DNA of 64,000 bases from assembly GCA_021732785.1 (NCBI GenBank), contig JAKFUG010000022.1, forward strand, positions 62,001-126,000, given 5' to 3'. The stretch's first letter is position 1. Each line of letters starts with the position of its first letter. The notes under the pieces were generated by a model that searched no databases, had not been told where the DNA came from, and saw only the letters and a list, made by a program, of their open reading frames with translations. The stretch comes from Planctomycetaceae bacterium (lineage in GTDB: Bacteria > Planctomycetota > Planctomycetia > Planctomycetales > Planctomycetaceae). Shown in pieces: positions 52,912-61,711 of this stretch. Made by a program: the position numbers and the translations under genes.

Positions 52912-53031
52912 GGTGAGGGGCCTGATGAAGCGTTCAGCCCCCTCATCCGTCCTTCGGACCCCTTCTCCCCCGCAGACGGGGGAGAAGGGACCGCATTCGC
53001 GCGGGTTGAAACGCGGGGCGGAATGGCCTCT
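52858..53031. repeat. Three-hairpin palindromic element bounded by 16-bp direct repeats
   Basis: Hairpin 1: CCCTCTCCCCC (52880-52890) with GGGGGAGAGGG (52897-52907). Hairpin 2: GGTGAGGGGC (52911 on) with GCCCCCTCATCC (52937-52948). Hairpin 3: CCCTTCTCCCCC (52960-52971) with GGGGGAGAAGGG (52978-52989). Flanking direct repeats are GGGCAGAATGGCCTCT (52858-52873) and GGGCGGAATGGCCTCT (53016-53031), 15 of 16 identical. The left one lies in the rph coding region. This arrangement looks like an insertion with target duplication. Confidence 0.85.
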
Positions 53032-53178
53032 AGACACGATTTCGGCCAACTGCTAAGTTTCCGCCGATTCGGGAAAAATGGGCTCAAGTTGGCGGAGCGG
53101 TCTGCCGACGGTCGCCTCGTCGTGGGAAATGGATTCTCGCGGCCGATCCCGCTGTTCGCTGTCGGAAGGGAGTCTGCC

Positions 53179-54240
53179 GTGCGCGCAATTCGCGGACTGT
53201 TCGTCGTCCTGGCCGTGTCCTCGGGATTGGTCGGCGCTCCGGTTTCAGCCATTGAAGCCGTTCGCGGCAAGACCTATACGCTGTCGAAGCAACACGGTCC
53301 GTGGATGATCATGGTCGCCAGCTTCCGCAATGTGCCGGAAGACCGCCGTGAAAAAGGTCTGTCGGCCGAAGAAGCCGCCGCCGAACTGGTCTATGAATTG
53401 CGTGAAAAAGGCATCCCGGCTTATGTCTATGCTCAAGGGGCCGTCATTGAGCACATCTCGACGGTCGATCGGCAAGAGCGGCACGATGACCGCATTTATG
53501 CTGCCCAGCGCGACATGGTTTCGGTGATCGCCGGCAACTACCCGGCGGTGGATGATGATGTCGCACAGAAGACGCTGAAGTATCTCAAAGCCTATCATCC
53601 GAAGTTTATGAAAGATGAAAAGTCGGGCGCGATTTATCGCCAGACGCCCGGTCGCAAGGGGCCGCTTTCCGGTGCGTTTCTGACGGTCAACCCGATGGTT
53701 AAGGCAGAGGATCTGGCCCATGGCAAAGCCGATCCGGATACATTGCGATTGAATCCGTCGGTCAATTCCTTGCTGACAAACAAGCGGAAATTCACGCTGG
53801 TGGTAGCGACCTTCAGCGGCAAGAAAGTCACCCCCATCGGTGGCAGCAAGTATGCCGGCGATGAAGACAAGTTCACGCAGATGATCGAGAACTCGAACAA
53901 AGACCGTTCCGCGTACAACCTCAATCGCGCCGGCGAAGACGCCGAACAATTGACGAAAACGCTGCGTGAAAAGGGTTACGAAGCTTACGTCTATCACGAC
54001 CGTTACCAGTCGTTCGTCACCGTGGGTGGGTTCGATACGGAAACCGACGCCAAAATCCGCCAGTTAATGCCGCACTTCTGCGCGAAGCAAAAAGAAGACC
54101 CGGTAACGAAGCGGAACGTGGTGGTGGCGGAAACGTTAACGACCCAAATCCCGCCGAACCGCAACAATCCCTCGGGCAGCACGCAGACCTGGATTTTCGA
54201 TCCGCAACCGCAGTTGATGCCCGTCCCGCGTCTCAAGTAA
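53179..54240 (+). CDS. Secreted protein with two SPOR-like domains
   Basis: The protein has 353 residues from the GTG at 53179, preceded by GGAAGGGA 7 bases away; the in-frame extension to 53023 has no such support. It has a signal peptide (about 1-24, ...GLVGAPVSA-IEAV). Two similar modules follow: HGPWMIMVASFRNVPE... EEAAAELVYELREKGIPAYVYAQG, and RKFTLVVATFSGKKV... AEQLTKTLREKGYEAYVYHDRYQSFVTVGGFD. This is the strand-helix-strand-helix pattern of SPOR, which in other bacteria binds denuded septal peptidoglycan. SPOR assignment is by pattern only. It ends in a Pro/Gln-rich tail. Confidence 0.7.
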   Translation: MRAIRGLFVVLAVSSGLVGAPVSAIEAVRGKTYTLSKQHGPWMIMVASFRNVPEDRREKGLSAEEAAAELVYELREKGIPAYVYAQGAVIEHISTVDRQERHDDRIYAAQRDMVSVIAGNYPAVDDDVAQKTLKYLKAYHPKFMKDEKSGAIYRQTPGRKGPLSGAFLTVNPMVKAEDLAHGKADPDTLRLNPSVNSLLTNKRKFTLVVATFSGKKVTPIGGSKYAGDEDKFTQMIENSNKDRSAYNLNRAGEDAEQLTKTLREKGYEAYVYHDRYQSFVTVGGFDTETDAKIRQLMPHFCAKQKEDPVTKRNVVVAETLTTQIPPNRNNPSGSTQTWIFDPQPQLMPVPRLK

Positions 54241-54270
54241 CTCTCAACGTGTGATCGATGTCTTCAGAAG

Positions 54271-54292
54271 CCCAGGCATTCCGATGCCTGGG
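54271..54292. terminator. Palindrome between convergent genes, 'ATCGGAAT-loop' family, copy 2
   Basis: The outer stem is CCCAGG/CCTGGG. Read on the minus strand the loop is ATCGGAAT and the inner pair is C-G. TCTCTT follows on the plus strand. It lies between the stops of the SPOR-like gene (54240) and the small gene at 54306. Confidence 0.75.
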
Positions 54293-54305
54293 TCTCTTCA
54301 TTAAC

Positions 54306-54560
54306 TCACCGCGGCCGCGGCGCACGCACTCCCCCTGCGGGAAACGCGTTCCAGGTTTGATGGTAGCTTTGCATTCCCATTCCCATTTGATGCAGGGATT
54401 GCGACCGTCTTTGTTCGCGCGATGCTTCACGGGACTGCATCACGGCCGCGGGGATCAGCGCGAGAATGCACAGCACGCACGCCCCGACGACGGCGACATC
54501 GGCAAAACTACCGCGGCGGGAATGCGTGGCGGAAAGCGTTCGGAAAAATCGTGTGCGCAT
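54306..54560 (-). CDS. Miniature DUF1559-like protein without the pilin motif
   Basis: The protein has 84 residues from the ATG at 54560. A single TM helix (VAVVGACVLCILALIPAAVM) replaces the FTLIELLVVIAIIAIL signal. The next residues, QSREASREQRRSQSLHQMGMGMQSYHQTWNAFPAGG, align with the DUF1559 stretch [36 protein letters not shown] of the protein at 4507, including the YH and FP pairs. The protein then ends, so the large C-terminal domain is missing. It may be a relic of a larger gene or a small membrane partner. Gap of 28 bases from the SDR gene. Confidence 0.6.
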   Translation of the reverse strand: MRTRFFRTLSATHSRRGSFADVAVVGACVLCILALIPAAVMQSREASREQRRSQSLHQMGMGMQSYHQTWNAFPAGGVRAPRPR

Positions 54561-54588
54561 CACGGTCTCACAGGAATTCGACCACACC

Positions 54589-55371
54589 TTACCACACGGT
54601 ATAACCGCCATCGATCACAAACGCGGCCCCGGTGACATACCGCGCCGCATCACTGGCGAGATAGACCGCCATCGGTCCGAGATCTTCCGGCGGTCCCAGA
54701 TCGCCCATCGGAATCTGCTCGCGAAACTGTTCGATCACTTCCGGATGTTCCTGCGACCAGCGGACATTGGGGGCCGTCAAAAAGCCGCCGGGACAAATCG
54801 CATTCACGGTCACACGGTGGGGAGCCCAATCGGCCGCCGCGGCGCGGGTGAGTTGGATCACCGCCGCTTTGGAAGTTTCATAGCTGCGGCCGCCGATACT
54901 GCGGTTGATGATCATCCCCGAGATGGAAGCAATGTTGATCACGCGGCCGCCGTTGCCGCGGGCCACCATCGCCCCGCCGATGTGCTTCATGCAAAGAAAC
55001 GTGCTGGTCAGATTCAGATCGAGAATCTGCTGCCACTGTTCCAGAGACTGGTCCGCAAGCGGGACGTTGATGCGGCGACCGCCGACGTTGTTGATGAGAA
55101 TGTCAAACGGGCCGTGCTGTTCCAGCGCAGTCTGACACACCCGTTCGCAGTCTTGCGGAACGCCGACATCGCCGACGAGTGTCGTTGCTTGTCGACCACA
55201 TTTTCGGATGTCTTCGGATGTGGCCGCCAGCGCGTCGGCTTCGCGCCCCACCAGCACGACATCGGCCCCGGCTTCCGCCAGGGCGAGCGCCATCTCCCGC
55301 CCCAACCCGCGGCTTCCCCCAGTGATGAAGGCCCGCCGCCCGTCGAGCCGAAATCGATCCAGAACGCTCAT
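54589..55371 (-). CDS. SDR-family oxidoreductase
   Basis: The protein has 260 residues. The classical short-chain dehydrogenase signature is complete: ITGGSRGLGREMALALAEAGADVVLVGR (TGxxxGxG), ILINNVGG (NNAG-like), Ser in NIASISGMII, Tyr and Lys in YETSKAAVIQLTRA, and CPGGF. It resembles gluconate 5-dehydrogenase or 3-oxoacyl-ACP-reductase-like enzymes; LVGREADALAAT could favour either NAD(H) or NADP(H). The substrate is unknown, and it is probably not linked to its neighbours. Confidence 0.88.
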   Translation of the reverse strand: MSVLDRFRLDGRRAFITGGSRGLGREMALALAEAGADVVLVGREADALAATSEDIRKCGRQATTLVGDVGVPQDCERVCQTALEQHGPFDILINNVGGRRINVPLADQSLEQWQQILDLNLTSTFLCMKHIGGAMVARGNGGRVINIASISGMIINRSIGGRSYETSKAAVIQLTRAAAADWAPHRVTVNAICPGGFLTAPNVRWSQEHPEVIEQFREQIPMGDLGPPEDLGPMAVYLASDAARYVTGAAFVIDGGYTVW

Positions 55372-55500
55372 AAATTCCTATCTCCGAGAACGATTCATCG
55401 TATCGAACGCGCTCACGCTATTGGCGATGGACTCCGTTATACTATGAAGAGACGGCGTTCGCTGCTGGAACGTCATCCCGCGCGTTTTAGTCAGACTGCG

Positions 55501-55947
55501 ATGTCCCAGATTACCTATCAGATGGCCCAGTCTCGAGCCTTGCGGCTCAAGTGTCCGCAATGTGGTGAAGGGCCGCTGTTCAGCGGTCTGATGACCATGC
55601 CGCACCACTGCAGTCATTGCGGTTTTGTCTTCGAGCGCGCACCCGGATTTTTTCTCGGGTCGACGTACATGAACTACGGTTTTACGACGCTGTCGCTGAC
55701 CGCGATCTACATGGGACTGCACTACGGATTGGACATTTCCAACGCCGTGCTGGCCCCGATTCTGCTGGCGTATTGCCTCGTCATGCCGTTGATTCTGTTC
55801 CGTTATGCGCGGGCCTGGTGGTTGGCGATGGATTGCTATTTCGACACTCCTGAAACCGACATGGACGAAGCGAACTGGCAACGTCAGCAAGCCGATCTGG
55901 CGGACCGCGCACGCCAGCAGATGGAGCGGGAAGCTGCCGATCGTTAA
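55501..55947 (+). CDS. DUF983 family membrane protein
   Basis: The protein has 148 residues. It starts MSQITYQMAQSRALRLKCPQCGEGPLFSGLMTMPHHCSHCGFVFERAPGFFLG. Two CxxC pairs (CPQC and CSHC) form a zinc ribbon-like head. Two TM helices follow (YGFTTLSLTAIYMGLHYGL and LAPILLAYCLVMPLILFRYAR). The C-terminal 35 residues are charged. DUF983 has no assigned function. The ATG at 55501 is chosen; ATGs farther upstream would lengthen it without support. Confidence 0.85.
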   Translation: MSQITYQMAQSRALRLKCPQCGEGPLFSGLMTMPHHCSHCGFVFERAPGFFLGSTYMNYGFTTLSLTAIYMGLHYGLDISNAVLAPILLAYCLVMPLILFRYARAWWLAMDCYFDTPETDMDEANWQRQQADLADRARQQMEREAADR

Positions 55948-56008
55948 GCTGGGTCCGTAGCGACTTTCCCGAACGACAACGTTGCGAACCTTCCAATGGA
56001 AGTGCCCC

Positions 56009-56803
56009 ATGGCGCTCGAGCCGCTGTCCCCGCGCACCACCAGGGTGCTGCCGAACTATGCGCACCCGCCGCTGATTGCCGTTCGCATGGGCATTCGTTG
56101 TGCGACCGCAGCGATCGTCGATGTCGACGCGCTTGCAAAGCAACTCGGTCCTTCCTGGCTGAAGTCCGAGCGATCTGCTTCCCCGCAGCGATGGGCACGA
56201 ATCGGTCCGACCAACGATGAGTTGATTTCCACCTTCGCCGGAGTGCTGGGCGATCAGCATCTGGAAGTCTATGCGAACGGGATCGACTTCCTGTGGGATG
56301 GCCGCAGCGGCGAATCTTATCCCCACTATGAAACCTTGCGGGATGCCTTCCTGACCGCGTTCGATGGCTGGTCGCAAACACCCCGCCATGCTGTTGTGTC
56401 ACCCGTCCGCTGGCATGTCTCGTATTGGAATCGCATTCCCCAAGGAACCGTGTGGCAGCAACTCGCCGATTTGCGATTTTGTCGGTTGCTCGCGTCGGCC
56501 CACGAAACGCCCTTCGCCGAGCAACTGGCAGGCTTCCAACAGAACTGGATGTTCCGCGCGGCTGGTTCGCGCACTCAACTGCGGTGTGATGCCTGGCTGG
56601 AAAACGGCGAACCGGCCACCAACGAAGACGTCATCTGGATCGCGCTCACCAGTTCGGGGGAGACGAATCCCTCGCCTGCGACTTCGAGCGAGTCCGGGAA
56701 CGACTGGCTGTCGGAACTCGACGCCGGGCGGCGGTCGATCGTGTCGGGCTTCCGCGGCTTGATGTCGCCCAGCGCGAATGCGTATTGGGGTCTGATTGAT
56801 TGA
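56009..56803 (+). CDS. Unknown 264-residue protein (possibly TIGR04255-like)
   Basis: The ATG at 56009 has GGAAGTG 4 bases upstream. The protein is soluble with no signal peptide or TM. Landmarks are LPNYAHPPLIAVRMGIRCAT at the start, HLEVYANGIDFLWDGRSGESYPHYETLRDAFLTAFDGW, VSPVRWHVSYWNRIPQGTVWQ, TQLRCDAWLENGEPATNEDVIWIALTSSG and the end DAGRRSIVSGFRGLMSPSANAYWG. The PP-near-start and F..L.S..A...WG end patterns recall the sporadically distributed TIGR04255 family, but this is a weak reading. A function is not assigned. Confidence 0.65.
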   Translation: MALEPLSPRTTRVLPNYAHPPLIAVRMGIRCATAAIVDVDALAKQLGPSWLKSERSASPQRWARIGPTNDELISTFAGVLGDQHLEVYANGIDFLWDGRSGESYPHYETLRDAFLTAFDGWSQTPRHAVVSPVRWHVSYWNRIPQGTVWQQLADLRFCRLLASAHETPFAEQLAGFQQNWMFRAAGSRTQLRCDAWLENGEPATNEDVIWIALTSSGETNPSPATSSESGNDWLSELDAGRRSIVSGFRGLMSPSANAYWGLID

Positions 56804-56830
56804 CCCGCTTCAAATCAGGCGCACGAAACG

Positions 56831-56873
56831 AAATCCCCCGCCACGGTCGTGCTGACCGCGCGGGGGATTTTCT
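56831..56873. terminator. Bidirectional terminator between convergent genes
   Basis: AAATCCCCCGC (56831-56841) pairs with GCGGGGGATTT (56860-56870), with TTCTCG following. It separates stops at 56803 (plus) and 56894 (minus). Confidence 0.8.
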
Positions 56874-56893
56874 CGTCTGACAGAATTACGATA

Positions 56894-58423
56894 TCAATTG
56901 CCGCGGCCGAACAGTTTGCTGGTTTGACCCGCGGAGGTGTCGGCGGGCAGGGCTTTGTTCCGGCTGTAGTTCCCGCCGGTTTGCCCCGAGGACGTCCGAT
57001 CGCCCAGCGACTCATTGATGCCCGTGCTGGCGGCACCCGATTTGAGATTGAACGGTCGATCTTGACCCGGGCGGAAGAGGCGTTGCTTCGGTTTGTAACC
57101 GATGTAGTCCATGAACTCGCTGACGTTCACCACGCGAATCCCGTGCAACCGGGCTTCTTCCCGCATTTCCTTGTTGTGCGCCATGATGGCCGTCGCGGTG
57201 GCTTTTTCTTCGCCGGTGATCGCGTCGTTCGGATCCGGGATCTTGCCGAGAATCATGAACTTGAACGATTCGTCAATCTTCACGCCATCGGGAGTGCGGT
57301 TCCCTTTGTCATCGACTTCGGTCGCCACTTCGGCTCCCCGCACCGCCATTTCGGCTCTGAACAGATCGCGATCGCTCTTGCCGTCGCCGTCCATATCGAT
57401 GACGCCCACCACGGCGAACTTTTCAGCGCGGCCGGGGCTCCACAACGGGGTGAAGACCGCGTCGCCCGGTGACATCGGGCGGAAGAGATCTTCGTCGATG
57501 ATCTTGGCTTCCGACAGGTGGGCGTCGATGATGCGGGTGACTTCGATTTTCCCCTTGATATCCGCGACGGTCCGGCCGATGCCGGCGGTTTCCTTCCCGT
57601 AGACGCTGAACGTCATGCGGGGTTTGAGGAAATCGGCATCGCCAATGTTCAACCACACCACGCGGGAAACGTTATCCACCCGGCGGATATAACCATCGGC
57701 GACGTCGAATGTTTCTTTCTTGATCGTCTGCAATTCTTCGTACAGCTTCTGGTTGATGAGCACCAGATTGCCAATCTTGTCGTTCAGCGTCTTCCGCTCT
57801 TTTTCGCGGCCGTCTTTTTCCTGTTCGAGTTCCACTTGCAGTTGATTCAGTTCGCCGGTCATTTTGGTGATGACGGCCTGTTTGGCGGCAATCAGTTCAT
57901 CCCGTTCATCGACGGTCTTCCGGAGATCGGCTTCTGCGGCCTGACGGGCTTTCTGATGGCCGTCGGCATTGCCCTGATAGCGGGTTTGCAGCGCCCGCAG
58001 TTCTTTGTCGGACGCATCGAGCGCCGCCATTTTGCTCTTGAGTTCGGCATCAATCGTGTCGAGCTGCTGACGGAGTTTCGCCATCGTACCGGAGTACGTC
58101 GTTTCGGCGAGGGTCCCCCCGAACTTCCGCATGTCCTCGTTCAGTTGCCCGATGAGTGAATTGGGGCTGTTTGCCCCATTAGCGTCTACGACCTGTTCGA
58201 CGTTTTTGCCAAGCTGTTTCTTGACCGCATCCATGTCGTTGATGGCGTTGGTCCAGAGGCCATTCTTGCTGCTGGCGTCCGCCTTGGCTGCGGCTTCGCG
58301 CTTGCCCGCGTCGGAGGCTTCCTTCTGGAACATGTACGTCGTCACGCCGAGGATGATGCTCAGCATCACGAAGAAAATCAGCGAGTAGTGGACGGCGGTC
58401 GGTTTATTGTTCGACGCGGCCAT
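56894..58423 (-). CDS. Membrane-anchored coiled-coil protein with a BRCT-like C-terminal region
   Basis: The protein has 509 residues. One TM helix lies near the start (SLIFFVMLSIILGVTTYMF), then a coiled coil of about 180 residues (LRQQLDTIDAELKSKMAALDASDKELRALQ..., ELNQLQVELEQEKDGREKERKTLNDKIGNLVLINQKLYEELQTIKKE). A beta-rich middle (about 250-340; FSVYGKETAGIGRTVADIKGKIEVTRIIDAHLSEAKIIDEDLFRPMSPGDAVFTPLW) follows. The C-terminal part (about 340-450) has GVIDMDGDGKSDRDLFRAEMAVRGAEVATEVDDKG..., FKFMILGKIPDP and EEARLHGIRVVNVSEFMDYIG. This order (helix, G-x-xV strand, LG-P strand, then K/R-L-G-I-x-V-V-N-x-x-EF helix) resembles a BRCT domain. It is divergent from polA. No function is known. 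Confidence 0.7.
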   Translation of the reverse strand: MAASNNKPTAVHYSLIFFVMLSIILGVTTYMFQKEASDAGKREAAAKADASSKNGLWTNAINDMDAVKKQLGKNVEQVVDANGANSPNSLIGQLNEDMRKFGGTLAETTYSGTMAKLRQQLDTIDAELKSKMAALDASDKELRALQTRYQGNADGHQKARQAAEADLRKTVDERDELIAAKQAVITKMTGELNQLQVELEQEKDGREKERKTLNDKIGNLVLINQKLYEELQTIKKETFDVADGYIRRVDNVSRVVWLNIGDADFLKPRMTFSVYGKETAGIGRTVADIKGKIEVTRIIDAHLSEAKIIDEDLFRPMSPGDAVFTPLWSPGRAEKFAVVGVIDMDGDGKSDRDLFRAEMAVRGAEVATEVDDKGNRTPDGVKIDESFKFMILGKIPDPNDAITGEEKATATAIMAHNKEMREEARLHGIRVVNVSEFMDYIGYKPKQRLFRPGQDRPFNLKSGAASTGINESLGDRTSSGQTGGNYSRNKALPADTSAGQTSKLFGRGN

Positions 58424-58858
58424 GGGTCACTTTCCCCGAAAACGGGCGTGGCAGGCAATCACGACGGGACGCGAATCGTGACGGGATCAAACTCGCCGAA
58501 CCTCCCAGCCGGCCTTCACTTCGGGACCGGACGAGACTTCGGTTTTGCTATCTTGAGTGTAAGAAGCACCGCACGAGAGTCAAGCACATTTTTGACAATC
58601 GGCACCTTCGCCATCCCGTCGCTACCATTAGCGCAAGGAAACAGCTTCAATGCGGACACGGCCTCGTCTTGGTTTCGGCAGAAACTTCGGGTCAACGGCC
58701 ACGTTTCTCGATTTGGGACCCTGATCACCGAAACGGGAAATCCAAGACAACAACGATAGCGATGATTCGGCCTGTACCGATGGCGATTCAGCCACTCGGA
58801 CAGTCCCTCTGGGCAGACGCCGTTGGGCGTCACAACTCCTACAGATGATTTTCTCTCC
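58424..58858. other. Divergent promoter region between the coiled-coil gene and polA
   Basis: These 435 bases contain no convincing gene. A small hairpin GACGCC-GTTG-GGCGTC lies at 58816-58831, 28 bases before the polA ATG, and could affect its translation. AT-richer stretches near 58540-58590 may hold promoters. No clean -35/-10 was assigned. Confidence 0.45.
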
Positions 58859-61711
58859 ATGACCGATACTGTCTGCGTAATCGATACTTTCTCGCTGATC
58901 TTCCAGGTGTTCCACGCCATCCCGCCGATGACGTCGCCCTCGGGGCAACCGACGAACGCGCTGTTCGGGATCAGTCGCGATCTGGTGACGCTGTTCAAAG
59001 ACCCGAAACTCACGTGGTTGATTTGCGCGTGGGATGCCCCCGGTCCCAGCGAGCGGGTCGCGCTCTACCCGGAATACAAAGCGAACCGCAGCGAAACGCC
59101 GGTGGACCTCGTCCCGCAGATCGGTCGCATTCGCGAAGTCATCGAAGCGTTCGGGATCCCGGTCATTGAACAAGTCGGTTGGGAAGCGGATGACGTGATC
59201 GCGACGCTGACCCGGCACGCCGTCGAGCGTGGAACGAATGTTCGCATAGTGACCTCGGACAAAGACGCCCGGCAATTGCTTGGCCCGCAGGTCCATCTTT
59301 TCAATCTGCGAAAGAACACGGAGCTTGGTGAAGCCGAACTGATGGCCGATTGGGGCATCCGGCCCGATCAGGTGGTCGATTTTCAATCGCTGGTCGGCGA
59401 CGCCGTCGACAACGTGCCGGGGGTGCCGCTCGTCGGTCCGAAGAAAGCGGCGCAGTTGCTGAATCAGTTCGGCACATTGGAAGAGGTGCTCGCCCGCGCT
59501 GCGGAAGCCCCGGGGGCAAAGCTCAAAGAGAATCTGCAGACGTATGCCGAACAGGCGCGGATGTCGCGCGAACTCGTGCGGTTACGGACCGATTTGCCGC
59601 TCGATTTTCCGTGGGAACACGAACGCAAGCGGCATGTGAACGTGATCCGTTTGCACGAGATGTTCCGCGAGTTCGGTTTCCGGAAGCTGATTGAAGACGT
59701 GCGATCCTTGGGCGGCACCGAATCCGTGACGGTTCCGGTTGCAAGGAAAACAACCCCCGCGAAGTCCCGTACGAAATCCTTGTTCGATGATGATGAGGAA
59801 CCAACCCTCACACCGGGTGGCGAGACTTCGACTGACAACACGCCCTCCAACGAAGACGGCTCCGCGGCAACGTCGCCTTCCAAGTCGACGCACACGTGGG
59901 ACATCATCGACACGCCGGAAAAATTCGCCGCGTTCGTCCAACAACTGCGCACCCAATCGCGGATTTGTCTCGACTTGGAAACGACCAGTGTCGATCCGCG
60001 CCGGGCCAAAATCGTGGGCTGGGCATTCTGCTGGCAACCGGGACATGGTTATTACATCGCGGTGATGGGACCGCCGGGAAGCACGCTGCTCGATCCGCTA
60101 CTCGTCGTTGACAGATTGCGGCCGATTCTCGAAGCACCGGAGTTGGAACTCGTCAATCAGAACGTGAAATACGACCTGATCGTCCTCCGCACCGTCGGCA
60201 TTCACCCACAGAAACTCGGCGTGGACCCGATGGTAGGGGATTACCTGCTCGATGCCGGGGCGCGGTCGCACAGCCTGGAAACATTACTCGAAAAATATCT
60301 GCACCGGACGGGAATTTCGATCAGTGAATTGATTGGTACCGGCAAAAAGCAGAAATCGATGGCGGACATCGAAGTCCCGCGTGTCGCTGAGTATGCCTCC
60401 GAAGACGCCGATTGTGCGTTACAGATTGCCGACCGCATCGCCGCCGAACTGCGCGAACAGAATCTGTGGGATCTCTACTGGGATCTGGAACGGCCGCTGA
60501 TTCCTGTCCTGGTGGAACTCGAATACAACGGCATTCGGGTCGATGCGGATGAACTCGCCCAGCAGAGCGTCGCGCTCACGGCGGAACTCGAACGACTCGT
60601 GATCGAAATCCACGAAATCGCCGGGCATTCATTCAATATCGATTCGCCGATTCAATTGCGTACGGTCCTTTTCGACGAATTGAAACTCCCGCCGAAGAAG
60701 CGGACGAAAACCGGGCCGAGCACCGATCAGGACGTGCTGGAAGAACTCGCGGCGCTCCATCCGCTGCCGGCGAAAATCATCGAACATCGCCAGGCCAGCA
60801 AGCTGAAAGGGACGTACGTCGACGCGCTGCCGTTGCAGATCAACCCCGAGACCGGCCGCATTCATTGCTCGTTCAATCAAGTCGTGGCGGCAACCGGGCG
60901 GTTGAGTTCGAATGACCCGAACCTGCAGAACATCCCCATCCGCACACCGGCCGGGCAACGAGTCCGCAAGGCGTTCATTCCGGGCGAACTCGAATGGAAA
61001 CTCGTCTGTGCGGACTACTCGCAGATCGAGCTGCGAATGCTCGCCCATTTCAGCCAGGACAACGTGTTGCTCGATGCCTTCGCGCAGGGGATCGACATTC
61101 ACACCGCCGTCGCCGCGAGTGTCTACAGCGTCGAGCGCGAACACGTCACGTCCGACATGCGGCGGGTCGCCAAAGCGGTGAACTTCGGCGTGATCTACGG
61201 TCAAAGCCCGTACGGTCTCGCCGCCGCGCTCGGCATTCCGCAGGACGACGCGGCGAAGTTCATTGACGATTACTTTTCCCGCTACGCCGGGGTGACGCAG
61301 TTCCTCGAAGAGACGCTCGATGAATGTCTGCGGACCGGTTATGCCACCACGATTCTCGGTCGCCGCCGCAAGATTGACGGCATCCGCCCCGATCACAACC
61401 GGAACCGTAATCTCGCCGAGCGGACCGCGATCAATACGGTCATTCAGGGTTCCGCCGCGGATCTCATCAAGCAGGCGATGATCAACGTCTTCAATCGCAT
61501 GAAAACGGAACAACACCCCGGCCGGATGCTGTTGCAGATTCACGACGAACTGGTGTTCGAAGCCCCGGATGACGCGGTACCTTCGTTGGTGCGTCTCGTG
61601 CGGGAGGAAATGGAGCACGCGATGAATCTCGACGTGCCGTTAGCGGTGGATGTTTCCGTCGGCGACAACTGGCTGGAGACGGTGGAGTACGCAGACGGAA
61701 CCTCAAAGTAG
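58859..61711 (+). CDS. polA: DNA polymerase I
   Basis: The protein has 950 residues. The 5'-3' exonuclease domain (about 1-290) has VCVIDTFSLIFQVFHAIPPM, LYPEYKANR, QVGWEADDVIATLTR, IVTSDKDARQLL and VDFQSLVGDAVDNVPGVPLVGPKKAAQLL. A disordered linker (about 295-355, Asp/Ser/Thr-rich) follows. The 3'-5' exonuclease has CLDLETTSVDPR, NQNVKYDLIVLR and EYASEDADCALQ, so proofreading residues are intact. The polymerase motifs are A in CADYSQIELRMLAHFS, B in RRVAKAVNFGVIYGQSPYGLA and C in LQIHDELVFE. The ATG at 58859 is chosen over one at 58823. The last sense codon and TAG lie in a palindrome shared with xseB. Confidence 0.96.
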   Translation: MTDTVCVIDTFSLIFQVFHAIPPMTSPSGQPTNALFGISRDLVTLFKDPKLTWLICAWDAPGPSERVALYPEYKANRSETPVDLVPQIGRIREVIEAFGIPVIEQVGWEADDVIATLTRHAVERGTNVRIVTSDKDARQLLGPQVHLFNLRKNTELGEAELMADWGIRPDQVVDFQSLVGDAVDNVPGVPLVGPKKAAQLLNQFGTLEEVLARAAEAPGAKLKENLQTYAEQARMSRELVRLRTDLPLDFPWEHERKRHVNVIRLHEMFREFGFRKLIEDVRSLGGTESVTVPVARKTTPAKSRTKSLFDDDEEPTLTPGGETSTDNTPSNEDGSAATSPSKSTHTWDIIDTPEKFAAFVQQLRTQSRICLDLETTSVDPRRAKIVGWAFCWQPGHGYYIAVMGPPGSTLLDPLLVVDRLRPILEAPELELVNQNVKYDLIVLRTVGIHPQKLGVDPMVGDYLLDAGARSHSLETLLEKYLHRTGISISELIGTGKKQKSMADIEVPRVAEYASEDADCALQIADRIAAELREQNLWDLYWDLERPLIPVLVELEYNGIRVDADELAQQSVALTAELERLVIEIHEIAGHSFNIDSPIQLRTVLFDELKLPPKKRTKTGPSTDQDVLEELAALHPLPAKIIEHRQASKLKGTYVDALPLQINPETGRIHCSFNQVVAATGRLSSNDPNLQNIPIRTPAGQRVRKAFIPGELEWKLVCADYSQIELRMLAHFSQDNVLLDAFAQGIDIHTAVAASVYSVEREHVTSDMRRVAKAVNFGVIYGQSPYGLAAALGIPQDDAAKFIDDYFSRYAGVTQFLEETLDECLRTGYATTILGRRRKIDGIRPDHNRNRNLAERTAINTVIQGSAADLIKQAMINVFNRMKTEQHPGRMLLQIHDELVFEAPDDAVPSLVRLVREEMEHAMNLDVPLAVDVSVGDNWLETVEYADGTSK

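Noticed and set aside
52858-53031. Insertion sequence at the rph end
   Set aside because: The flanking direct repeats suggest insertion, but there is no transposase ORF; only a non-autonomous element can be claimed.
54466-55500. A long 5' extension of the DUF983 protein
   Set aside because: It runs antisense through the SDR gene. The DUF983 fold starts at 55501.
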